Of a stretch of 6,120 bases of DNA, positions 1 to 5,202 are shown one piece after another. The DNA comes from Lachnospiraceae bacterium (lineage in GTDB: Bacteria; Bacillota; Clostridia; Lachnospirales; Lachnospiraceae): contig CAAGFP010000148.1 of NCBI GenBank assembly GCA_900769175.1, forward strand, positions 1 through 6,120. The letters run 5' to 3'. A program made the position numbers and the translations under genes. The notes beneath the pieces were generated by a model that was not told the DNA's origin, made no database searches, and worked only from the letters and a program-made list of their open reading frames with translations. The first letter of the stretch is position 1. Every line of letters begins with the position of its first letter.

Positions 1-65
1 ATTGGTTTTTCTTGCAACAACTTAAGTAGGCTATACATAATTGCCTGCTGAGTATATTTAGCCAT
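1..65 (-). CDS. TetR/AcrR-family regulator, N-terminal fragment cut by the window edge
   Basis: Only the first 21 complete codons are present, reading leftward and running off the window. The peptide begins MAKYTQQAIMYSLLKLL and continues QEKP. This matches the start of helix 1 of TetR/AcrR regulators of the DhaS-like kind, which typically read K-Y-T-x-x-A-I-M-x-S-x-L-x-L-L-x-E-K-P before the helix-turn-helix. The start is supported by an AGAGAGAGG ribosome binding site (71-79) five bases upstream of the ATG at 63-65. Such proteins are cytoplasmic repressors with an N-terminal DNA-binding domain and a C-terminal ligand domain, neither of which is fully visible here. The gene is divergent from the ATPase gene at 481, but the 415 bases between them make shared control uncertain. 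The call rests on a short match, so the family is likely but the ligand and targets are unknown. Confidence 0.6.
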   Translation of the reverse strand, partial: MAKYTQQAIMYSLLKLLQEKP

Positions 66-294
66 AACGACCTCTCTCTATTGAATAGGCTTCTTATTCT
101 TATAATATGGTTCATTTATAAAATAGAGCATACATCCCCTAATTTCATATGATACAATTCAATTCACAAATTTTCAAATATATTCACTTAGACAACTTGT
201 TATGTTATTCCTGTTAATGTGACTTATTATTCAATTATTGATGAAATGTAAATACTTTCACTTGTAATAACAAATAAACAGTCGACCGTTTATA

Positions 295-341
295 GCGCCG
301 AGCGACCGCTGGCCAACGCGTCACCGACCGGCGGTCGGCGC
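295..341. repeat. GC-rich imperfect inverted repeat in the intergenic region
   Basis: GCGCCGA (295-301) pairs with TCGGCGC (335-341), and CCGC (306-309) pairs with GCGG (331-334), leaving a small bulge on the left arm. A competing tight hairpin, CCGACC (324-329) against GGTCGG (333-338) with a 3-base loop, lies inside the right half. The motif GACCG recurs at about 283, 304 and 326. The island stands out sharply from the AT-rich DNA on its left. No uridine run follows, so it is not an obvious terminator. It could be a recombination end, an operator cluster or a relic of a mobile element; the sequence does not decide. Confidence 0.5.
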
Positions 342-391
342 AAATTGCAACTGAAAAGAGCAGAATTCGACACAATCCGAAAAAATCAATG

Positions 392-438
392 AAAATCAAT
401 AGAAGTTGCGGTTTATAATCGCAACTTCTATTGATTTT
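392..438. promoter_or_regulatory. Perfect 19-bp palindrome with 9-base loop, leader of the ATPase gene
   Basis: The left arm (392-410, AAAATCAATAGAAGTTGCG) is exactly complementary to the right arm (420-438). The loop is GTTTATAAT, so a TATAAT hexamer sits at 414-419, in the centre. No good -35 hexamer is visible 16-18 bases upstream of it. On the plus strand the arm is followed by T residues up to 439, so a transcript entering from the left would form an intrinsic-terminator-like hairpin 42 bases before the ATPase start codon. There is no plus-strand gene upstream that would need a terminator. An attenuator, a bidirectional terminator or an operator around a -10 box are all possible; I favour a regulatory role for the downstream gene. 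Confidence 0.55.
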
Positions 439-480
439 TCGATGCGTCTGCGGTATTATGGAATCATGGAGGTGGTTCCT

Positions 481-1692
481 ATGATAAACAGACCGCTCTA
501 CGTCGATAAGATTATGGCATACACCGACACACCTTTTGTAAAAGTGTTGACGGGTGTTCGCCGCTGCGGAAAATCCACAGTTCTTAAAATGATCATGGAG
601 AAGCTGCAACAGGAGCATGGCATTCCATCTGAGCGGATTGTCAGTATGCGTTTCGATTCCATGGATTATGAGGATATGACAGCGAAGGATATGTTCAAGG
701 CTGTCAAAGAAAAGCTAAATCCAACTGGGAGAACGTATCTCTTTCTGGATGAGGTTCAGGAAATTGAAGGCTGGGAGAAAGTAGTAAACTCCCTGGCAAC
801 GGATTATGATGTTGACCTTTATGTGACAGGCTCTAATTCCAGAATGATGTCTTCGGAAATAGCAACTTACCTGACCGGACGATATGTTTCCTTCCGGATC
901 TATACGCTTTCTTTTCAGGAATATCTGGAATTCAAAAAGCAATATACACAGGTAAAGGATATCCATGCTGAACTGGCAGATTATATCCGCTTGGGAGGCT
1001 TCCCTGCAACACATCTGCGAGAGTATTCACAAGATGAGGTTTATACGATTGTCCGGGATATCTATAATTCTACGATTTTCTCGGATATCGTAAAGAGAAA
1101 CCAGATTCGTAAGATCGACCAGCTGGAACGGGTGGTTCGGTACACGTTTGCGAATGTAGGAAATTCATTCTCGGCAAAATCAATTTCTGATTATCTGAAA
1201 TCGGAGCATCGTTCTATCGACAATGAAACGGTGTACAGTTATCTGGAAAAGCTGGAGAAAGCATATCTCCTTCATCGTTGTTCTCGATACGATATGCGCG
1301 GAAAGGAAATTCTGAAAACGCAGGAGAAGTTTTATCTTGCCGATACCGCTTTGCGTTACAGCGTGCTGGGCTATACACCAGACAGCGTCGCTTCCAGTCT
1401 GGAAAATGTGGTGTATCTGGAACTTTGCAGACGAGGCTATACCGTGACGATTGGGAAAACACCAGACGGTGAGGTTGATTTTGTGGCGCAGAAGCAGAAT
1501 GACCGGTTGTATGTGCAAGTCACACAGGAAATTAAATCCGAAAAAACAGAAAAGCGCGAATATGAACGACTGCTGGAAATCCGGGATAACTATCCGAAGT
1601 ACGTTTTGAGAACTGATGAATTTGCCGGAGGCAATTACCAGGGAATCAAAAGTATGCATATTGCAGATTTTCTGTTGAGCACTGAATATTAA
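481..1692 (+). CDS. AAA-family ATPase with C-terminal DUF4143 domain (COG1373-like)
   Basis: This complete protein of 403 residues has the usual length for the ATP-binding AAA_14/DUF4143 family. The N-terminal ATPase domain has Walker A GVRRCGKST (residues 25-33), Walker B YLFLDE (86-91) and the family's TGSNS segment (116-120), followed by LTGR (131-134) and LGGFP (171-175). A probable winged-helix stretch lies around 215-265. The DUF4143 part carries EN-V-Y-L-E-L (about 308-315) and GEVDFV (330-335), then a VQV strand (345-347), an arrangement resembling a restriction-endonuclease-like fold but with Q where nucleases usually have E. The start at 481 is chosen because GGAGGTGG (468-475) lies 8 bases upstream; the in-frame ATGs at 406 and 466 are less likely, since the first lies inside the palindrome. 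Cellular role is unknown for the family. The gene stands alone, is richer in G+C than the parB operon, and looks acquired. Confidence 0.9.
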   Translation: MINRPLYVDKIMAYTDTPFVKVLTGVRRCGKSTVLKMIMEKLQQEHGIPSERIVSMRFDSMDYEDMTAKDMFKAVKEKLNPTGRTYLFLDEVQEIEGWEKVVNSLATDYDVDLYVTGSNSRMMSSEIATYLTGRYVSFRIYTLSFQEYLEFKKQYTQVKDIHAELADYIRLGGFPATHLREYSQDEVYTIVRDIYNSTIFSDIVKRNQIRKIDQLERVVRYTFANVGNSFSAKSISDYLKSEHRSIDNETVYSYLEKLEKAYLLHRCSRYDMRGKEILKTQEKFYLADTALRYSVLGYTPDSVASSLENVVYLELCRRGYTVTIGKTPDGEVDFVAQKQNDRLYVQVTQEIKSEKTEKREYERLLEIRDNYPKYVLRTDEFAGGNYQGIKSMHIADFLLSTEY

Positions 1693-1698
1693 CGATGA

Positions 1699-1721
1699 GG
1701 GCGGCGGTGAGCCGCCCTTTT
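1699..1721 (+). terminator. Intrinsic terminator of the ATPase gene, first of two
   Basis: The GC-only stem GGGCGGC (1699-1705) pairs with GCCGCCC (1711-1717) across the loop GGTGA and is followed by TTTT. It begins 6 bases after the stop codon of the ATPase gene. Confidence 0.88.
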
Positions 1722-1723
1722 AC

Positions 1724-1762
1724 ATAGTCGGAACTGACTGATCATCGGTTCCGACTATTTTT
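1724..1762 (+). terminator. Second, tandem plus-strand terminator
   Basis: The perfect 11-bp stem ATAGTCGGAAC (1724-1734) pairs with GTTCCGACTAT (1748-1758) across a 13-base loop, and the T-run extends to 1762. It is placed immediately after the first terminator. Its T-run is on the plus strand, so it serves the ATPase gene and not the minus-strand fragments to its right. No gene is evident between it and the minus-strand terminator at 1860; short minus-strand frames there have stops and no recognisable content. Confidence 0.8.
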
Positions 1763-1859
1763 ATCACAGATTTACACCCAAATACACCGGTAGACACGGA
1801 ACCTTACGCCATTTTTAGCGAGGACTGGATTTCCTTTGATTTGCCCGTTCCTTTTATAT

Positions 1860-1908
1860 AAAAAAACGAGCCACGACTTCTCCACTATCGGAGTAAGAGT
1901 CGTGGCTC
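1860..1908 (-). terminator. Strong minus-strand terminator after the kinase-like fragment
   Basis: GAGCCACGACT (1868-1878) and AGTCGTGGCTC (1898-1908) form a perfect 11-bp outer stem, and CTCC (1880-1883) with GGAG (1890-1893) forms an inner stem. Read on the minus strand, the hairpin is followed by G and seven T residues (1866-1860). It begins 6 bases after the stop codon at 1915-1917, so it ends the short minus-strand gene. It also blocks transcription towards the ATPase gene's 3' end. Confidence 0.88.
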
Positions 1909-1914
1909 ATGCTT

Positions 1915-2259
1915 TTATCGAACTGTTTTCTTTTCCTGTTCCTTCTTCCTGTCGATATTCAGAATCGTCTCAACCGTCTGCTTGGCAATCAGATATTCCT
2001 GCATCTCTTTCTTCACCTGACGATACTCTGCATAAACCTGAAACAGAATATCTTCATAGGAATCCATCCACACATCAAGGCTCACTTTTGTCTGCTCAAG
2101 ATTTGCTTTTGTCATGCTCTCCACATTCTGCTGCACAAGTTTTGATGTATTGTAATAATAAATAATATTTACCAGCAAAATTGGGATTATAGAAGTAATC
2201 ACAAATGCAGTTGCTAACTTAATTTTTATACTTTTTCTGTCAAGACTGATGATTTTCAT
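1915..2259 (-). pseudogene. Truncated, fused sensor-kinase-like gene (YesM-type N-terminus with foreign tail)
   Basis: This frame encodes 114 residues. A basic N-terminus is followed by one membrane segment (about residues 14-36, rich in I, L and V), then NTSKLVQQNVESM and a SLDVWMDSYEDILFQVY segment (60-76). This is how YesM-type sensor histidine kinases begin before their extracellular Cache-like domain. There the similarity stops: residues 77-114 are a charged, probably helical tail ending RKKEQEKKTVR. No sensor, HAMP, dimerisation or ATPase domain follows, whereas the family is usually around 500-600 residues. Codons also change at the switch, from AT-rich to visibly GC-richer. The start at 2259 is supported by GGGGAGG (2266-2272) six bases upstream, so the fragment may still be translated. 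I infer a deletion or insertion joined a kinase 5' end to the 3' end of another gene, whose terminator it kept. A genuine small membrane protein is the alternative. Confidence 0.55.
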
Positions 2260-2360
2260 GGTAAACCTCCCCTTATATTATAATAGTCAGGCTCCATAAG
2301 AAAATAATAAAAATATGAAAAAGGATGAAAAAACTAAGATTGTTCTCTTATACAACAAGC

Positions 2361-2383
2361 AGAGCACTGTTTTACAGTGCTCT
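2361..2383. repeat. Perfect 10-bp hairpin at a gene breakpoint
   Basis: AGAGCACTGT (2361-2370) pairs exactly with ACAGTGCTCT (2374-2383) across a 3-base loop. It starts two bases from the point where ParA similarity ends (2386). No proper T-run follows on either strand, so it is a poor terminator. Position and form would suit a subterminal hairpin of an insertion sequence, but no transposase or matching second end is present in the window. Confidence 0.6.
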
Positions 2384-2385
2384 CC

Positions 2386-2544
2386 CATACAGTCAATGAT
2401 TATGAAATCATAAAAATCTCTCAGCTTCTCTACCATAGATTTAAGTATCAGTTCCCTGCTCATTGCATTCACCAGAGATACCTCAATAGCTGACAGTTCA
2501 ATATTTGCCGGTATCAGATCCACGCCTTCCTTATGATGAAGAAT
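2386..2544 (-). pseudogene. Remnant of a mobile-element ParA-family ATPase
   Basis: About 53 codons remain from the middle of a ParA/Soj-type ATPase. They include HHKEGVDLIPANIELSAIEV, then SLVNAMSRE and YDFIIIDCM. The LIPANIELS segment and the hydrophobic strand ending in IDC are typical of ParA proteins carried by conjugative elements and plasmids, where the family continues PSLG. The N-terminal Walker A region is missing and everything after DCM is replaced by the hairpin at 2361-2383 and non-coding sequence. The frame stays open beyond both ends by chance: upstream codons fall in the tRNA gene's terminator, and the downstream part (VLCLLYKR onward) has no ParA character. It is unrelated to the chromosomal parA expected beyond the right edge. 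No product is expected. Confidence 0.7.
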
Positions 2545-2557
2545 CACAACAAAACAA

Positions 2558-2592
2558 TAAAAAAACGGCAATGATTTCTGTCATCATTACCG
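2558..2592 (-). terminator. Terminator downstream of tRNA-Arg and the parB operon
   Basis: On the minus strand CGGTAATGAT pairs with ATCATTGCCG (arms 2583-2592 and 2566-2575, one G-U pair) across a 7-base loop, followed by seven T residues (2565-2559). It lies 11 bases beyond the tRNA 3' end and probably ends the whole transcript. The ParA remnant starts just after it. Confidence 0.85.
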
Positions 2593-2603
2593 CACAATTT
2601 GAG

Positions 2604-2675
2604 CGTCCCCTATAGGAATCGAACCTACAATAGAGCCTTAGGAGGGCCCCGTTATATCCATTTAACTAAGGAGAC
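2604..2675 (-). tRNA. tRNA-Arg (anticodon CCU)
   Basis: A full cloverleaf of 72 bases can be folded by hand. The acceptor stem GTCTCCT pairs with AGGGGAC (one G-U pair); the D-stem is GTTA/TAAC; the anticodon stem is GGGCC/GGCTC with loop CTCCTAA; the T-arm is GTAGG-TTCGAAT-CCTAT. The anticodon CCT occupies 2640-2642 and reads the arginine codon AGG. The discriminator base is G and CCA is not encoded. It lies 25 bases after the DUF3881 stop codon, separated by a TA-rich stretch that could hold a -10 box, and is followed by a strong terminator. tRNA-Arg genes are frequent integration sites, and the DNA just downstream is a set of element remnants. Confidence 0.95.
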
Positions 2676-2700
2676 ATTTCTAATATAATATAATATTTTA

Positions 2701-3579
2701 TTAGGCAAATTCAACCTTTCCCTGAAGAATTATTGTTCCTTTAAATCTCCTTCCAACCATTGGTTCCCCAAGGACGTCATTCTTATTAATACATATTTCA
2801 AATTTGAGATCATTTAGATTAAGAGTCATTACATAAATTTCTTCATCTGTTATGTAATTATGGTACATATTACACTCTTCAATCTCAGCCAGCACTGAAT
2901 AGTTATCACACTCAACACCATATGGCATAAAGTATGAGTCAACTAATGTTAAAATATCCTCTGTCAGAATTTTCTTGGAAATTGCAGAATATGTGTCAAT
3001 ATCTTCTAATGTAAGACTTTCTATTGCCTGTTCATTGCCTTCTCGCGCTGCAGTTATCTTTGCTATCCTGTCAGTTGATGCCTGCTTTACTTTTTGCAGT
3101 TCCATCTCGTTTTTCTTAATTGGGAGCAGAATTGTACCACTTGTTGAAAGTCCTGCAAGGTAAATAGAATTTCCAGTTCTTTTAAAAGTATCTTTTGCAA
3201 AGCTTTTCATATAGTCAACGCCGTTTTGCAAATAAAATATTATAGAAGCGCCAACTCTTACATCTTCACATATTCCGGCAAATGATTCATTTGCAGCATG
3301 TCTTTCGATACTTAAATCTTCACATGTAGAAATTGTTGTTGGGTTTAAAAATGGATAGTAAAAATCAACAACGAGATTTTTATCTTCATCTATTTCCGCT
3401 CTTAAGTAAAGACCGCACGGACCTGCAAATTGTTTTGTATATTCCACTAATACTGAATTTCTGTCTGTATTAATATTGTTTATAGTATCGCTGCCTTCAA
3501 TAACGCTGTATAATAGTTCTCTTAAATCTTTTTTTGTCTTAATTTCGCTAAATCCGACAGCACGTAAGTACTGATGCAT
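2701..3579 (-). CDS. DUF3881 family protein
   Basis: This complete protein of 292 residues is recognised by its start, MHQYLRAVGFSEI, and overall layout as DUF3881, a family I know from Lachnospiraceae and relatives. No signal peptide, membrane segment or catalytic motif is visible, so it is probably cytoplasmic. It appears to be mixed alpha/beta at both ends, with a charged helical stretch at about residues 155-185 (KKNEMELQKVKQ onward) and an acidic region near 190-240. The start at 3579 follows the HD-GYP stop by 14 bases; the ribosome binding site is weak (GGAATAAG), as expected for a downstream operon gene. It is the last protein gene before tRNA-Arg. Molecular function is not known; position suggests only that it is expressed with the parB-linked genes. 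Confidence 0.85.
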   Translation of the reverse strand: MHQYLRAVGFSEIKTKKDLRELLYSVIEGSDTINNINTDRNSVLVEYTKQFAGPCGLYLRAEIDEDKNLVVDFYYPFLNPTTISTCEDLSIERHAANESFAGICEDVRVGASIIFYLQNGVDYMKSFAKDTFKRTGNSIYLAGLSTSGTILLPIKKNEMELQKVKQASTDRIAKITAAREGNEQAIESLTLEDIDTYSAISKKILTEDILTLVDSYFMPYGVECDNYSVLAEIEECNMYHNYITDEEIYVMTLNLNDLKFEICINKNDVLGEPMVGRRFKGTIILQGKVEFA

Positions 3580-3593
3580 ATTCTTATTCCAAT

Positions 3594-4652
3594 TTATAAT
3601 GATTTAACTATTCTGACTGAATTATTCTCTGATAAATTTATTATTTTCTCTCTGTTATAAGGCTCACCCTTTACATTTTTTAAAAGCTTAATTATAGGCC
3701 TGTCAGTAAAATACTCAGTCTGTTCTATTACTTCTGCCTCTTCATTTCTGCTCGTTAATACTTTTGTTCCAACCGGATACATAGCAATAAAGCCTTCAAA
3801 TATATCTACTATTTTTCCATCAAAATAAACATCTCTGTATTTTTCAATGTCAAGAAGAGCTTCATCTACTTTCATACTCTTCATACCGATTCCTGATATT
3901 CTGTCATGAAATCCATCACAGACAGCCACTATTTTAACAGGTACAGATATTGTTTTTTGCCTGAAAGGATATCCTGAACCGTCTAATCGTTCATGATGCT
4001 GAAGAACTATCCTCTTAGAGCAAGTTGCCATCCATTTCTCTTCTTCAACAGAAGAAAATCCATACAGCGTATGTTTTTTATATTCAAACAAATCATCTGC
4101 ATCAAAATCTTCGTAATCTCTGTCAATATATGAAACATTAATATATTTTAATCCCAAATCATGGAGAAGACCTCCTACACCTATATCACAAACCTCTTCA
4201 TGACTTAAATTTAACTTCAATGCCGTTAATATTGATAAAGTTGATACAGTAACTGCATGATCGTATAAATCAGCCGATTTTTGCTTAATATCAAAAATTG
4301 CTGAAGCAACGTCTTCTATTTTGAAAATATCATCAACAATGTTTTCTGCTGTTTCTGATAACTCCTTAAGATTTCCACTATTACTGCAAATATGAGTATT
4401 TAAAACCTTTTTTACTTTTTGAGTGCAGTCTTTATGAATCTCTTTTGTAATTATCTCTTTTTCTTTTTTGCTGATTTTATTTACATTATCAGAAAAGACA
4501 TAGACATACTCTATCCCTTCGGACTTAAGCATTTCAATGTCGCTTGCCACAATTTTCGTACCTTCATATAACAATGTCTGAAAATCGTCGTTTATTACCG
4601 CTTTTGATAAAAAATAACCGGGAACTAATTCAGAAGTTTTAATCTTTGCCAT
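3594..4652 (-). CDS. HD-GYP domain protein, presumed cyclic-di-GMP phosphodiesterase
   Basis: The protein has 352 residues from the ATG at 4652. Residues 1-60 form a small domain (KIKTSELVPGYFLSKAV) of the kind that precedes many HD-GYP domains. The HD-GYP domain spans about 125-290: H132, the HD pair in LLHDLG (164-165), H194 in KKHTLYG, HHERLDGSGYP (219-229) and D246 in VAVCDGF. These are the metal-binding and signature positions of cyclic-di-GMP phosphodiesterases. One oddity is that the usual HDxGK lysine is leucine (HDLGLK), with lysine one place later. The last 60 residues form a C-terminal beta-rich extension common in these proteins. There is no membrane segment. The ATG lies 4 bases after the DUF4446 stop, with no ribosome binding site, so translation is probably coupled. 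A TTG at 4664 would add four residues and overlap that stop. Confidence 0.88.
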   Translation of the reverse strand: MAKIKTSELVPGYFLSKAVINDDFQTLLYEGTKIVASDIEMLKSEGIEYVYVFSDNVNKISKKEKEIITKEIHKDCTQKVKKVLNTHICSNSGNLKELSETAENIVDDIFKIEDVASAIFDIKQKSADLYDHAVTVSTLSILTALKLNLSHEEVCDIGVGGLLHDLGLKYINVSYIDRDYEDFDADDLFEYKKHTLYGFSSVEEEKWMATCSKRIVLQHHERLDGSGYPFRQKTISVPVKIVAVCDGFHDRISGIGMKSMKVDEALLDIEKYRDVYFDGKIVDIFEGFIAMYPVGTKVLTSRNEEAEVIEQTEYFTDRPIIKLLKNVKGEPYNREKIINLSENNSVRIVKSL

Positions 4653-4656
4653 ATTT

Positions 4657-5175
4657 TTATTCAAATATTATTGAATCATCCTGGAGTGCAAGCATAAGTG
4701 CTTTCTTTTCTTCTTCACCTAAAGAAATAGCACATTCTCCATTAATGATTTCTTTTGTATATACATAACATCCGTCGCTTGAATGAACAGAATTCAAAAT
4801 AAATCCTGTCTTGTTATCATTAAGTAATGCAATTGAGAAGCTGAGTTTTCCGCCCATTTCCTTGAATGCATCATATTTTACAATTCCTACTCTCTGATAC
4901 GTATCTTTTAAGTTTTCTATAATTTTTCTAATATCATTTCTGTTTTTTTCTGAAGAAAGCTTTAAAACTGCAATATCATTAAATAAAGAACCTATCTGTT
5001 CTTCAAGGCTTTCACCATCGCTGCCTTTCATAAACATTGTGTAGCTTGCTTTCATAGTATTATATTTTACTAATAATACTATCAATATAATAAATGAGAT
5101 AATCCATAACACTAACAGTACTACTACCATTAACTCCGCATTTATTCCAAGTTGTGATAATATTCCATTTCCCAT
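4657..5175 (-). CDS. DUF4446 family membrane protein
   Basis: The 172-residue protein has one hydrophobic segment near the N-terminus (about 15-37, VVVLLVLWIISFIILIVLL), a helical, probably coiled-coil stretch (about 56-94), and a conserved C-terminal domain containing VGIVKYDAFKEMGGKLSFSI (96-115). This order is characteristic of DUF4446, found in many Clostridia next to parB. It is probably anchored in the inner membrane with the C-terminal domain in the cytoplasm. Function is unknown; the link with parB suggests a role near chromosome segregation or cell division, which is inference. GAGGG (5180-5184) lies 4 bases before the ATG at 5175. The gap to the parB stop is 25 bases and contains the candidate LexA box. 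Confidence 0.88.
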   Translation of the reverse strand: MGNGILSQLGINAELMVVVLLVLWIISFIILIVLLVKYNTMKASYTMFMKGSDGESLEEQIGSLFNDIAVLKLSSEKNRNDIRKIIENLKDTYQRVGIVKYDAFKEMGGKLSFSIALLNDNKTGFILNSVHSSDGCYVYTKEIINGECAISLGEEEKKALMLALQDDSIIFE

Positions 5176-5188
5176 TTTACCCTCTTTT

Positions 5189-5202
5189 CGAACAGATGTT
5201 CT
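5189..5202. promoter_or_regulatory. Candidate LexA (SOS) box between parB and DUF4446
   Basis: CGAACAGATGTTCT on the plus strand contains the palindrome GAAC-N4-GTTC and agrees with 13 of 14 positions of the Bacillus-type LexA consensus CGAACRNRYGTTYC. It overlaps the last bases of the parB stop codon and ends 2 bases before the DUF4446 ribosome binding site. No convincing promoter with proper spacing is visible around it, so the site may be chance. Confidence 0.35.

Larger units (their letters stand above)
66..480. other. Divergent intergenic region, AT-rich with a GC-rich island and a palindrome
   Basis: This is non-coding as far as I can see. From 66 to about 280 it is very AT-rich, with only the regulator's ribosome binding site and TATTATAAG-like sequence about 40 bases upstream of its start as possible minus-strand signals. 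From 281 to 342 base composition switches abruptly to GC-rich, foldable sequence. From 392 to 438 there is a perfect 19-bp palindrome, and at 468-475 the ribosome binding site of the ATPase gene. The open minus-strand frame at 235-618 has no recognisable protein features and no good start signal. Confidence 0.6.

Noticed and set aside
406..480. Extended N-terminus for the ATPase from the ATG at 406
   Set aside because: The extra residues would be encoded by the palindrome, have no family similarity, and the good ribosome binding site at 468-475 points to 481.
235..618. Open minus-strand frame of 127 codons
   Set aside because: It crosses the palindrome and the start of the ATPase gene, has cysteine- and histidine-rich composition unlike a real protein, and lacks a ribosome binding site.
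1180..1659. Long minus-strand frame opposite the ATPase gene
   Set aside because: It lies wholly within a well-supported gene, shows no family motif and is an antisense shadow of its codon pattern.
1763..1859. Possible minus-strand C-terminal gene fragment between the terminators
   Set aside because: Short frames can be read, but stops occur in each and I recognise no protein family; nothing can be supported.
1836..2165. Plus-strand frame across the terminator and kinase-like fragment
   Set aside because: It runs through a strong hairpin and opposite a frame with a clear ribosome binding site and recognisable content.
2277..2282. TATAAT on the minus strand as the promoter of the kinase-like fragment
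   Set aside because: It is only about 5 bases upstream of the ribosome binding site, so the transcript would start within it, and no -35 hexamer is suitably spaced.
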